From B10-G9 sp963712165 (GTDB taxonomy: Bacteria > Chloroflexota > Anaerolineae > Anaerolineales > UBA11858), in the NCBI GenBank assembly GCA_963712165.1, contig CAVQGY010000003.1, positions 1-64,000 on the forward strand: a stretch of DNA of 64,000 nt, in the 5' to 3' direction. The position numbers were made by a program, and so were the translations under genes. Positions within the stretch are counted from its first letter, which is position 1. The number at the start of each line of letters is the position of its first letter. Under the pieces are notes generated by a model. That model saw only the letters and a list, made by a program, of their open reading frames with translations, made no database searches and was not told the origin of the DNA. Below are positions 24,470-32,825 of this stretch, one piece after another.

Positions 24470-24964
24470 ATGGCTGTTATCGAAAAAGGCTCTTTTGAGG
24501 TCATCAGCCGTAGTCCAACACAAACCCGCCGCGTAGGGATGCGCCTGGGTGAGCTGCTGCTTCCTGGCGACGTTATTTGCCTGGAGGGCAACCTGGGAGC
24601 GGGGAAAACCACTCTTGCACAGGGCATCGCTTCTGGATGGGGCTCTTACGATTCTGTCACCAGCCCTTCTTATGTACTAGTCAATGTATACCGACGCTTG
24701 GATCACAAGCGGCTTTACCATTTGGATGCGTATAGACTATCCGGACCGGAGGAAGCAATTGATTTGGATATGGATGCCTTGCTCAGTCAAGGCCCGTTGG
24801 TAGTGGAATGGGCTGACAAGATCAAGGATGCTTTACCTGAAGGGCATTTATGGATGAAAATGCGCTCAATTAATGATGAACAGCGGGATTTTATCATCCA
24901 CGCTCGTGGGGAACGTCACCAGGAGATCCTGGAGAGATTCAGAGAGGATATTTACGGAGCGTAA
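24470..24964 (+). CDS. tsaE: tRNA t6A biosynthesis ATPase TsaE
   Basis: TsaE is the ATPase that resets the TsaBD complex making N6-threonylcarbamoyladenosine at position 37 of ANN-decoding tRNAs. The P-loop is LEGNLGAGKTTLAQGI (Walker A residues 40-47), with SPSYVLVNVY and YHLDAYRL following, as in the family. ATG 24470 follows GGAAGGG. An earlier in-frame ATG at 24410 overlaps the uvrD stop and is less likely. At 164 residues it has the usual length. One base separates its stop from tsaB, a common pairing. Confidence 0.94.
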   Translation: MAVIEKGSFEVISRSPTQTRRVGMRLGELLLPGDVICLEGNLGAGKTTLAQGIASGWGSYDSVTSPSYVLVNVYRRLDHKRLYHLDAYRLSGPEEAIDLDMDALLSQGPLVVEWADKIKDALPEGHLWMKMRSINDEQRDFIIHARGERHQEILERFREDIYGA

Positions 24965-24965
24965 T

Positions 24966-25631
24966 ATGCTATTGGGAGTTGATACTTCAACACAAGCTGT
25001 GGGCATAGCCATCTATGACGGCAGCCAGATCCTTTGTGAGGAAAGCTGGATCTCCCGCCGCTATCATACGGTGGAGTTGGCCAAAGCTGTTTCAGAGAAC
25101 CTCTCCCGGGCAGGTCTGTCGATCGCGGATTTGGATGTGTTGGGTGTTGCGATAGGACCGGGTTCCTTTACCGGTTTGCGGATCGGGATGGCCCTGATCA
25201 AAGGCATAGCTTTCACTCACCAGCTTCCTGTCATTGGTGTGCCAACACTGGATATAACTGTACGCGCGGTACCGATAACAGACCTCAAACTTGCCGCAGT
25301 GCTCCAGGCGGGACGAAACCGGTTGGCGGTAGGTTGGTACAAGATTGAGGATGAGGGGTGGGTTTCAGAGGGAGAAATTGAAAACCTCACTCTGGAAGAA
25401 CTCATCTCGCGGATCGATCAACCCTGCATCCTGACTGGTGAATTGTCTCGCGATATTCGTCAGATCCTGAAGAATCACAAATTGATCAGGACTGTCGATC
25501 CAACCCTTGCCATGCGCAGTCCCAAGTATCTGGCCGAATTGGCCTGGGAACGCTGGAGAGCAGGGGATGTGGATGATGTGCTGGGATTAAAACCGTATTA
25601 TCTTCACAAGGGGGATCCTCTACCAGGCTGA
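24966..25631 (+). CDS. tsaB: tRNA t6A biosynthesis protein TsaB
   Basis: TsaB is an inactive ASKHA-fold paralogue of TsaD and acts as the scaffold dimerising with it. MLLGVDTSTQAVGIAIYD opens the N-terminal lobe, and LGVAIGPGSFTGLRIGMALIKGIA is the signature. The residual C-lobe is short, giving 221 residues. ATG 24966 follows directly on tsaE with GGAG six to nine bases before, so a longer frame start at 24873 inside tsaE is dismissed. TsaD and TsaC are encoded at other positions in this window. Confidence 0.93.
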   Translation: MLLGVDTSTQAVGIAIYDGSQILCEESWISRRYHTVELAKAVSENLSRAGLSIADLDVLGVAIGPGSFTGLRIGMALIKGIAFTHQLPVIGVPTLDITVRAVPITDLKLAAVLQAGRNRLAVGWYKIEDEGWVSEGEIENLTLEELISRIDQPCILTGELSRDIRQILKNHKLIRTVDPTLAMRSPKYLAELAWERWRAGDVDDVLGLKPYYLHKGDPLPG

Positions 25632-25661
25632 CCCTTTCTCCTCAAGGAGAATTGAACCTTT

Positions 25662-26291
25662 ATGAACCCTGATTTAGAGCTTGGAAAAATAGCCGATGCT
25701 GTATCCACCTGCAAAAAATGTGAATTGCATCATTCTCGTTCCAAGGGAGTGGCTGGAGAAGGTCCTCCAACTGCTGAAATCATGTTCATCGGAGAAGGTC
25801 CTGGGTTCCATGAGAATATGCAGGGACGACCATTTGTGGGAGCGGCGGGGGATTTTTTAGTCGAGCTTCTGGCGGGCATCGGCCTGAAAAGGGAAGAAGT
25901 ATTCATTACTAATGTTGTCAAGTGCCGGCCCCCCGGAAATCGCGATCCCCTTCCTGATGAGCTTCAAACCTGTGCGCCTTATCTGGATAGGCAATTGCAG
26001 ATCATCAACCCCAAGGTGATCGTAACCCTGGGACGTTTTTCTATGGCCAGGTTCATACCCAATGCCAAGATTAGCGAAATTCACGGACAACCTGTGCGTG
26101 TAAAAGGGATGTTGGTGGTGCCTTTTTATCACCCGGCAGCTGCTCTTCACAGGCCCTCCCTGCGGTCGGCTGTAGAAGAGGATTTTTCTAGATTGCCTGA
26201 ACTGATCCAGAATGCCGGGGAAGCCCCCGCATACAAACCGGAGATACCGCTGGAAGAGGATAATCACCCCGAGCAGTTGAGCTTGTTTTAA
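25662..26291 (+). CDS. Type 4 uracil-DNA glycosylase (Fe-S)
   Basis: The enzyme removes uracil from DNA to start base excision repair. Family 4 features are present: four cluster cysteines (17 and 20 in CKKC, 88 in VVKCRPP, 104 in LQTCAPYL), the active-site motif GEGPGFHE (44-51), GRPFVGAAG, and the C-terminal YHPAAALHRPSL. At 209 residues it has standard size. A good AAGGAG lies before ATG 25662. It is downstream of tsaB and is likely co-transcribed with the repair helicase gene, giving a small DNA repair context. Confidence 0.93.
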   Translation: MNPDLELGKIADAVSTCKKCELHHSRSKGVAGEGPPTAEIMFIGEGPGFHENMQGRPFVGAAGDFLVELLAGIGLKREEVFITNVVKCRPPGNRDPLPDELQTCAPYLDRQLQIINPKVIVTLGRFSMARFIPNAKISEIHGQPVRVKGMLVVPFYHPAAALHRPSLRSAVEEDFSRLPELIQNAGEAPAYKPEIPLEEDNHPEQLSLF

Positions 26292-26325
26292 GGGACTGAG
26301 AGATTCTATTGAGGGAGTATGAAGA

Positions 26326-27642
26326 ATGATTGAAAATAATGCCTTGTATGGAAAGTTTGAAGACCTCAGCGCCCGGATAGCAATCCTGGGCCTGGGCTAT
26401 GTGGGATTGCCCCTGGCTGCTGTGTTAGCTGAGGCTGGCTATAATGTGATCGGTATAGATCCGGATGCTTCCAAGGTGGATACGTTGAACAAAGGGATCA
26501 GTTATATCGATGATGTGGAGACCAGTCTAGTAAAAAAGCTGGTAGAAGCAGGATCCTTGAGCGCGACCACGGATTTTTCTGCCGTGAAGGATGCAGATGC
26601 TGTCAGCATCTGCGTACCCACTCCACTCAGAAAGACGCGAGATCCTGACTTATCCTTTATCATCTCTGTGGCTGATTCAATTGCACCTTTCATTCACTCC
26701 GATATGGTTGTGGTATTAGAATCGACGACCTATCCAGGAACAACCAGGGAGCTGCTCTTACCGAAACTTATCGAGGGAAGAGAGTTGACGGTGGGAAAGG
26801 ATTTCTATCTGGCCTTCTCACCTGAGCGCGTAGACCCGGGGCGGGAGGATTGGACCACAAAGAACACACCCAAAGTTGTTGGTGGGATCACCCAAGCTTG
26901 CACGGAAATGGCATCCAAGTTCTACCAAGGCGCCATGGAGAGAGTGGTCCCGGTCGCCACAGCAGAAGTAGCCGAGATGACAAAACTGCTGGAGAACACC
27001 TTCCGGATGGTCAATATCGGACTGGTGAATGAGATCGCCATCATGTGTGATCGAATGGGCATCAATGTCTGGGATGTGATCGATGCCGCAGGCACAAAAC
27101 CATTTGGATTTATGAAATTCACACCCGGACCCGGATTAGGAGGGCACTGCATACCCATCGATCCCTTATTCCTGTCCTGGAAATTACGTTCATTGAATTA
27201 CACCGCGCGTTTTATTGATCTGGCGTCAGAGATCAATACGGGCATGCCCCGCTATGTGGTAGGAAAGGTCCAGGAGGCCCTTAACAATCAGGGCAAAGCC
27301 CTTCGTGGGAGCCGAGTATTGGTACTGGGTGCAGCTTATAAACCTGATATTGATGATGTCCGCGAATCACCAGCTCTGGATGTAATGGGATTACTCCAAC
27401 AGGGAGGAGCGGAGGTCAAATATCATGATCCCTACATACCTGACCTGCATACTGACGACCTGGATCTGACCAGTGTGGTTGATTTGATGAAAGAGATCAA
27501 AGGATCAGACTGTGTGGTGATCATTACCAATCATTCCCAATATGATTACCAGGCCATTTACACAGCAGCCCACTCTATTGTGGACACCCGAAATGCCCTT
27601 GGGAAAATTGCCGGTGATGATCCCAAAGTGGTTAGGATTTAA
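26326..27642 (+). CDS. UDP-sugar 6-dehydrogenase (UDP-GlcNAc/UDP-Glc dehydrogenase family)
   Basis: The enzyme oxidises C6 of a UDP-hexose to the uronic acid with two NAD. It has the Rossmann start GLGYVGLPLAAVLAEAG (22-38), SICVPTPL, ESTTYPGTT, the substrate region GGITQACTEMASKFY, and the catalytic Cys 275 in GPGLGGHCIPIDPLFLSWK. The C-terminal half has VLGAAYKPDIDDVRESPA. The 438 residues and the HCIPIDP motif fit the WbpA/WecC group acting on UDP-GlcNAc better than the UDP-Glc dehydrogenase, but the exact sugar is uncertain. It directly precedes an epimerase and supplies surface polysaccharide precursors. Confidence 0.9.
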   Translation: MIENNALYGKFEDLSARIAILGLGYVGLPLAAVLAEAGYNVIGIDPDASKVDTLNKGISYIDDVETSLVKKLVEAGSLSATTDFSAVKDADAVSICVPTPLRKTRDPDLSFIISVADSIAPFIHSDMVVVLESTTYPGTTRELLLPKLIEGRELTVGKDFYLAFSPERVDPGREDWTTKNTPKVVGGITQACTEMASKFYQGAMERVVPVATAEVAEMTKLLENTFRMVNIGLVNEIAIMCDRMGINVWDVIDAAGTKPFGFMKFTPGPGLGGHCIPIDPLFLSWKLRSLNYTARFIDLASEINTGMPRYVVGKVQEALNNQGKALRGSRVLVLGAAYKPDIDDVRESPALDVMGLLQQGGAEVKYHDPYIPDLHTDDLDLTSVVDLMKEIKGSDCVVIITNHSQYDYQAIYTAAHSIVDTRNALGKIAGDDPKVVRI

Positions 27643-27663
27643 TTGATAGAGAAGGAACCATTC

Positions 27664-28641
27664 GTGGAAAGATATCTAGTGACGGGGGCAGCAGGATTCA
27701 TTGCCTCTGTAGTGGCTGAAAAGTTACTCCAACAAGGCGCAGAAGTGGTTGGGATAGATAACCTGAATGATGCCTATGATATCCGGATCAAAGAGTACCG
27801 CCTGGCCAGACTCCAGGAGAATCCGGGATTCAGTTTTTATAAACTGGATATCAGCGATAGAGCTCTATTGGATGATAAGCGGTTACTGGATAAAGGATTT
27901 ACGGCAGTCGTAAACCTGGCAGCCAGGGCAGGGGTCCGGGACAGTTTGAAAGACCCGTGGGTTTATCTGGATACAAACACTACCGGGACATTGAACCTGC
28001 TTGAATTCTGCCTAAAGGAAGGGATAACCAAGTTCCTGCTGGCATCAACATCCAGTATCTATGGTGAGAATCCACCCTTACCCACACCGGAAAGTGCAGA
28101 TAGCAGCCAACCCCTACAAACCTATGCATCATCAAAAAAAGGCGCGGAAGTTCTGGCCTATGCCTATCATTATTTGCATGGACTGGATGTTTCCGTCGTC
28201 CGTTATTTTACAGTATACGGTCCCGCCGGACGTCCAGATATGGTCATGTTCCGATTCACTAAATGGATAGCCGAAGGTGAAGCTGTCCACCTTTTTGGTG
28301 ATGGGGAGCAGTCCCGCGGTTTTACCTATGTTGATGATATTGCCCGTGGTACAATCGCTGCTTTGAAACCAGTTGGGTTTGAAATCTTTAACCTGGGGGG
28401 TCATGAGGTGATTACTATAAAAGAGCTGATCCAACTCCTGGAAAATGTGTTGGATAAAAAGGCGCGGATCGAGTTCCATCCTCGCCATCGAGCGGATATG
28501 CTCACCAATTATGCGGATGTCAGCAAAGCCCGCGAGCTGCTCGATTGGGAGCCCCAGATCTCCCTGAAGGAGGGAGTGCAGAAGCTGGTAGATTGGTACC
28601 TGGAGGAGAGATCCTGGGCAAAGGACATCCATACAGAATAG
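27664..28641 (+). CDS. NAD-dependent sugar-nucleotide epimerase (extended SDR)
   Basis: This UDP-uronate or UDP-hexose 4-epimerase-like enzyme shows a glycine-rich VTGAAGFIA near the N-terminus, DNLNDAYD, LAARAGVRDS, the Ser-Tyr-Lys triad in STSSIYGE and Tyr 154/Lys 158 (YASSK), and VRYFTVYGPAGRPDM. The profile is that of UDP-glucuronate 4-epimerase and WbpP-like enzymes, matching the dehydrogenase product upstream. GTG 27664 follows GAGAAGGA and gives the canonical MERYLVTG start. A TTG at 27643 directly after the dehydrogenase stop is an alternative. A gmd remnant follows 79 bases downstream. Confidence 0.88.
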   Translation: MERYLVTGAAGFIASVVAEKLLQQGAEVVGIDNLNDAYDIRIKEYRLARLQENPGFSFYKLDISDRALLDDKRLLDKGFTAVVNLAARAGVRDSLKDPWVYLDTNTTGTLNLLEFCLKEGITKFLLASTSSIYGENPPLPTPESADSSQPLQTYASSKKGAEVLAYAYHYLHGLDVSVVRYFTVYGPAGRPDMVMFRFTKWIAEGEAVHLFGDGEQSRGFTYVDDIARGTIAALKPVGFEIFNLGGHEVITIKELIQLLENVLDKKARIEFHPRHRADMLTNYADVSKARELLDWEPQISLKEGVQKLVDWYLEERSWAKDIHTE

Positions 28642-28658
28642 ACAATTCAACGCTCATC

Positions 28659-28834
28659 CTGTGGATAACTGAGTAAAAGTTCTCATCTACTTTGAGGGAC
28701 GGACCTAAAGGGGAATTGTAATGAAAAAAGCGATCATTACCGGAATTACAGGCCAGGATGGAGCTTATCTGGCAGAATTTCTGTTCTACAAAGATTGATA
28801 AGTTTTTCGCCATTATCCACAAGGTTATCCACAG
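28659..28834. repeat. Three perfect DnaA boxes within an 11-bp inverted repeat flanking the gmd remnant
   Basis: TTATCCACA occurs at 28813-28821 and 28825-28833, and its complement TGTGGATAA at 28660-28668. The outer copies extend to an inverted repeat CTGTGGATAAC (28659-28669) and GTTATCCACAG (28824-28834). Three perfect 9-mers in 175 bases is far above chance. The cluster could titrate DnaA, regulate locally, be an origin remnant, or bound a small inserted or deleted segment. Confidence 0.7.
28721..28798 (+). pseudogene. gmd: 5' remnant of GDP-mannose 4,6-dehydratase
   Basis: ATG 28721, preceded by an intact AGGGGA ribosome-binding site, encodes MKKAIITGITGQDGAYLAEF and then five further residues before TGA at 28796-28798. 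The first 22 residues match the Rossmann N-terminus of Gmd (TGITGQDGxYLAEFLL). Nothing in any frame downstream resembles the remaining ~300 residues. The gene has lost everything after about codon 22. It follows two other nucleotide-sugar genes, where an intact gmd would fit, so it marks a deletion in a polysaccharide locus. Confidence 0.8.
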
Positions 28835-28916
28835 ATCCCATGGTAAAAGGGACGACAAGTTGAGGATGGACCTGGTGAGCATCTCCCATGCCTTCTGGAT
28901 TGCATAAGAGTAGACC

Positions 28917-29198
28917 ATGAAGAAAATGGAATCCCGTAAGTTGATCAGAAATATGCTGTTTGAGATCATCATATACAGCATTCTTATTTTCGGATATTAC
29001 CTCCTGGTTCTCCGCACTATGGGAGATTGGCTTGCGTCAATATTCAATTCCAATCTTGTTATCTATGCTTTTATTGGATTGGGTTTAATTGTTGTCCAGG
29101 CAGTCGTGTTGGATTATCTCACCTCATTTTTAATGAAGATCATCAAACTGGATCAATTTGGCAGTAAAAGGATACGGGATGTATTTTCCGATCGCTGA
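28917..29198 (+). CDS. Small membrane protein, unknown
   Basis: The 93-residue protein has two predicted membrane helices (FEIIIYSILIFGYYLLVL, about 15-32, and LVIYAFIGLGLIVVQAVVLDYL, about 46-67) and a basic C-terminus. No family is recognised. ATG 28917 has a weak GAG upstream. Its end overlaps the start of the TauE/SafE gene by 20 bases, so the two are translationally linked, and it may be an accessory subunit of that transporter. Confidence 0.65.
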   Translation: MKKMESRKLIRNMLFEIIIYSILIFGYYLLVLRTMGDWLASIFNSNLVIYAFIGLGLIVVQAVVLDYLTSFLMKIIKLDQFGSKRIRDVFSDR

Positions 29199-30084
29199 TG
29201 TCACAGTAGATCCCATATTGTTGATGAGCGTGGGTTTCCTGGTGGGTATCCTGGGAGGTTTTTTCGGTGTGGGAGGGGGCTTTTTGGCTGGTCCGATGAT
29301 GTTCTGGGCCGGAGTCCCGATGAATTTCGTGGTGGGAACCGATCTGGCTCATATGACCGGAAAATCTATCGTGGCTGCTCGCCGCCACCGGGCTCTTGGC
29401 CACGTCGATTTAAAGCTCGGTGCATATATGATCCTGGGAACCGTTATCGGAGTTGAGTTTGGGGCGAGGATTATTGAAGCACTGCAGCGCTCTGATTCGC
29501 TGGATATCAGTATAGGTGTTGTTTATATCTTAATCCTGGTGATCATCAGTGGATTCACTGCCTGGGAAAGTATCCGCGCGATTCAGATGGTGCGGACAGA
29601 CCAGATAGCTGTAAAGGATGCGGTCGGGTTTAAAGGATTGGCCAAACGGATTCAGTCTTTCACACTTCCCCCCATGGTATCCTTTCCCGTCTCTGGTATT
29701 GAAACTATTTCTATCTGGATGGTGCTGGGTGTGGGATTCTTCACAGGCCTACTGGCTGGCAGTTTAGGTGTTGGTGGGGGATTTATACGAATGCCCATGA
29801 TGATCTACGTATTAGGAGTGCCGACACATGTAGCTGTAGGAACTGATTTATTCGAGATCGTATTTTCTTCTGGTTTTGGAACGATCACCCATGCGATCAA
29901 AGGAAATGTAGATATTCTGATGGCACTGGTTATGCAGACTGGAGCGGCGATTGGAGCCCAGATTGGCGCCAATGCAACTCGTTTTTTTGCAGGGCCCAGG
30001 ATCCGTTTGGCATTTTCAACCTTGCCGCTGGTGGGTGCAGTTCTGGTTCTATTCCGTTTGATCACCTCTGGAGCACTTCATTGA
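29179..30084 (+). CDS. TauE/SafE family sulfite/anion exporter
   Basis: This integral membrane permease of about 301 residues belongs to the TauE/SafE (DUF81) family, implicated in sulfite, sulfoacetate or organosulfur export. Two homologous halves each carry the family motif: GILGGFFGVGGGFLAGPMM near the N-terminus and GLLAGSLGVGGGFIRMPMM in the second half. About eight membrane helices are present. ATG 29179 with AGGA upstream gives the MYFPIADVTVDP start typical of the family; a TTG at 29158 is an alternative. It lies near an ATP sulfurylase-APS kinase, which supports sulfur-compound transport, but the substrate is inferred. Confidence 0.88.
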   Translation: MYFPIADVTVDPILLMSVGFLVGILGGFFGVGGGFLAGPMMFWAGVPMNFVVGTDLAHMTGKSIVAARRHRALGHVDLKLGAYMILGTVIGVEFGARIIEALQRSDSLDISIGVVYILILVIISGFTAWESIRAIQMVRTDQIAVKDAVGFKGLAKRIQSFTLPPMVSFPVSGIETISIWMVLGVGFFTGLLAGSLGVGGGFIRMPMMIYVLGVPTHVAVGTDLFEIVFSSGFGTITHAIKGNVDILMALVMQTGAAIGAQIGANATRFFAGPRIRLAFSTLPLVGAVLVLFRLITSGALH

Positions 30085-30100
30085 GGAGGCCCGTTGATTG

Positions 30101-30925
30101 ATGAGGATATTAATCATTCTCGAAAGTGAGAGATATAATCCCCCTCCGGTATTGATGGGAAAGATCATATCTAGTGCCATCCAGGGTTCTGTGGATATCC
30201 TGGTGGTTGTGCCAGCGGGTAGCCATCCGGGGAACGGCCAAGCTGTTGCCCAGCAGGCCTCCCTGGATCTGGGAGGGAGGGAATCTCAGATCCTGATTCA
30301 GGAAGGAGAGACAGCCGCTGTGATCAAGAGGGTGCTCGAGACTGAGAATTACCAGCTGATCATTGTCAATGCAGACCGGATTCTGCGTCTCCGAAAAACA
30401 ATAGAGGTGGATCCCATCCTGATCAAGCAATCAGTAATTTCACTTTTGATCACCCAAAACATAAAACCTAAAATTGACCGGATCTTGCTCTGCACCGCCT
30501 GCAACAAAGGTGATTACAAATTGATCCATCAGGCTGCACATCTAGCAGCTTCTCTTAACGCATCAATTACCCTGCTGCACGTATGCGCTGGATCTGTACC
30601 AACTATGTATACCGGCCTGGAACAGATTGAGGAGACAGTCGAAGAACTGCTTCAAACAGATACATATTATGCCCAGCACCTCCGAAAGGGAGTTGAGATC
30701 CTAAATGAGAACCGGATCGATTCTGAAATCAAGATCCGCCGGGGCAGCCCAATCGAGGAAATCATTAGGGAAACCCAGATCGAGAATTATGATCTGGTTG
30801 TGATCGGCACATCGGCGGTCCACAGGGGGTTGAAGGAAATGATCCTCGGCAACCTGGCCAACAAGATCATCGATCGAGTGGAACTCCCCGTTTTGGTTGT
30901 TGGTAGTCGTGAAATGGAACCCTGA
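30101..30925 (+). CDS. Universal stress protein family protein
   Basis: The 274 residues form two UspA-like parts. The first (about 1-125) is divergent. The second (about 130-272) shows RILLCTACNKGDYKLIHQAAHLA, ITLLHVC, IIRETQIENYDLVVIGTSAVHRG and the phosphate loop GNLANKIIDRVELPVLVV. The GX2GX9G(S/T) ATP motif is only loosely kept. ATG 30101 has GAGGAGG upstream at slightly long spacing. It is 16 bases after the transporter and is probably co-transcribed. Its role is unknown beyond stress or nucleotide sensing. Confidence 0.85.
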   Translation: MRILIILESERYNPPPVLMGKIISSAIQGSVDILVVVPAGSHPGNGQAVAQQASLDLGGRESQILIQEGETAAVIKRVLETENYQLIIVNADRILRLRKTIEVDPILIKQSVISLLITQNIKPKIDRILLCTACNKGDYKLIHQAAHLAASLNASITLLHVCAGSVPTMYTGLEQIEETVEELLQTDTYYAQHLRKGVEILNENRIDSEIKIRRGSPIEEIIRETQIENYDLVVIGTSAVHRGLKEMILGNLANKIIDRVELPVLVVGSREMEP

Positions 30926-31042
30926 AATTACTAAAAAAGGTAATACACTGATGTGGTATTATATGCTTTCATTTTTGATTTAAGAAAGTCCCTGAAGGAT
31001 GTTTGCTGAGAATATATTTTTAGGATAAGGTCTTGGTAGATT

Positions 31043-32782
31043 ATGGCAAAAACAAAGATCATCGATCCCTATGGTGGCGAGTTGGTCAGCCTTCTTGTTT
31101 CCGAGGCGGAAAAAGGTGAATGGCTTGATAAAGCCAATCAATATCCATCCCACCAGCTGACGGACCGTTCGCTGCATGACCTGGAGCTGATGGCAGTGGG
31201 TGGTTTTTCACCCCTGGATAAATTTATGGGGGAGGATGACTACACCCGGGTGCTGACTGAAATGCGCCTGTCTGATGGCATACTTTATCCCATACCTATC
31301 ACCTTGACTATTGGTAAAGAATCTCTCCCAACCCGAGGGGAGTGGATCACTCTCCGGGATTCCAGGAATTACATCATCGCCGTGATGCGGATTGAGGAGG
31401 TCTTTCGCTGGGATCCAGCCCGAGAAGCCCGCCTGGTCCTGGGTTCGACTGATCACCGCCATCCCCTGGTATCAGAAATGGAGCAGTGGGAAGATCTATG
31501 CATATCTGGTGAACTCAAAGTAATCAACCTTCCCGTCTATTATGATTTCGCTGATATTCGTAAATCTCCCGTAGAAGTGCGCCAGATCCTGGAAAAGATC
31601 GGTAATAATGATGTGACTGCTTTCCAGACCCGCAATCCTATGCACAGGGTTCATGAGGATCTTACCAAGCGGGCGCATGAAAAAGTGGGCGGAAGCCTGT
31701 TGATCCATCCTGTTGTCGGTTTAACCAAGCCGGGCGATGTGGATCACTATACCCGCGTGAGAGTCTACAAAACCCTGGTAGAGAACTATTATGGCAGTGA
31801 CACTGTTTTAAGCCTGCTGCCTTTGGCCATGCGTATGGCAGGCCCCCGGGAAGGTTTGTGGCATGCAATTATCCGCCGCAATTATGGAGCAAACCATTTC
31901 ATCGTTGGGCGTGACCATGCAGGCCCGGGAAAGGATAGTAACGGGAAACCTTTTTACGGTCCCTATGAAGCCCAGGAGATGGTCAAGCAGTATGAAGGAG
32001 AGACTGGTGTCACTGGGGTCTTTTTCAATGAACTTGTCTATATCGAAAAAGATGATAAATATGTCGCGCGTGAGGATGCTCCGGAAGGAGGAGAAGCCAA
32101 GTTCATTTCCGGGACGCAGGTCAGGGAAGAGTACCTGAACAAGGGCAAAGAATTGCCCAGCTGGTTCACCCGGCCCGAAACTGCGGAAATCCTCAGGGAT
32201 TCTTATCCTCCCCTGTATAAGCAAGGCCTGTGTATTTGGTTCACAGGTTTGAGCGGATCTGGAAAATCCACGATTGCCAATGCTCTCAGCCCCATGTTAT
32301 TGGAGCGGGGACGGGAAGCCACGACCCTGGACGGTGATGTGGTCCGCACGCATCTTTCCAAAGGCTTGGGTTTCAGCAAGGAAGATCGCGATACCAATAT
32401 TCTGCGGATTGGCTTCGTGGCAGGAGAGATCACTCGTCATACCGGAACTGTGATCTGTGCTGCGATCAGCCCCTACAGGAAAACCCGTAATGAGGCTCGA
32501 AAGATGGTTGGGGATGAACAATTTATTGAAGTATTTGTCGATACTCCACTGGAAATATGTGAACAGAGGGATATAAAAGGGCTCTATGCCAAAGCCCGCA
32601 GTGGAGAGATTAGCGGATTCACCGGGATTGATGACCCTTATGAGATTCCCGTGAGTGCAGAGATCGTGGTCACGACCGAACACAAGAGCCCTGAGGAATG
32701 CGCCAGAGAGATCATCCTTTATCTGGAGGAAAGGGGCTTTATCAAACCTGATAGCTTTCAGAAAAATCACATCCTGGACTAA
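31043..32782 (+). CDS. Bifunctional sulfate adenylyltransferase / adenylylsulfate kinase
   Basis: The protein activates sulfate to APS and phosphorylates APS to PAPS. Residues 1 to about 390 are ATP sulfurylase: AVGGFSPLDKFMG, the substrate loop FQTRNPMHRVHE, GLTKPGDVDHYTRVR, and GRDHAGPGKDSNGKPFYGPYEAQ. The C-terminal APS kinase has the P-loop GLSGSGKSTIANAL (about 400-413), LDGDVVRTHLSKGLGFS and AAISPYRKTRNEAR. The 579-residue Sat-CysC order resembles the Aquifex and Chloroflexota type. No PAPS reductase or sulfite reductase is adjacent, so the fate of PAPS (assimilation or sulfation) is open. Confidence 0.95.
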   Translation: MAKTKIIDPYGGELVSLLVSEAEKGEWLDKANQYPSHQLTDRSLHDLELMAVGGFSPLDKFMGEDDYTRVLTEMRLSDGILYPIPITLTIGKESLPTRGEWITLRDSRNYIIAVMRIEEVFRWDPAREARLVLGSTDHRHPLVSEMEQWEDLCISGELKVINLPVYYDFADIRKSPVEVRQILEKIGNNDVTAFQTRNPMHRVHEDLTKRAHEKVGGSLLIHPVVGLTKPGDVDHYTRVRVYKTLVENYYGSDTVLSLLPLAMRMAGPREGLWHAIIRRNYGANHFIVGRDHAGPGKDSNGKPFYGPYEAQEMVKQYEGETGVTGVFFNELVYIEKDDKYVAREDAPEGGEAKFISGTQVREEYLNKGKELPSWFTRPETAEILRDSYPPLYKQGLCIWFTGLSGSGKSTIANALSPMLLERGREATTLDGDVVRTHLSKGLGFSKEDRDTNILRIGFVAGEITRHTGTVICAAISPYRKTRNEARKMVGDEQFIEVFVDTPLEICEQRDIKGLYAKARSGEISGFTGIDDPYEIPVSAEIVVTTEHKSPEECAREIILYLEERGFIKPDSFQKNHILD

Positions 32783-32825
32783 CATTTACCGGGATGCAAT
32801 TATTCAATAAACTGGAGGAACCCAG

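Noticed and set aside
28796..28798. TGA in the gmd remnant as a selenocysteine codon, prompted by selA in the window
   Set aside because: Nothing Gmd-like continues past the codon in any frame, so it is an ordinary stop in a truncated gene.
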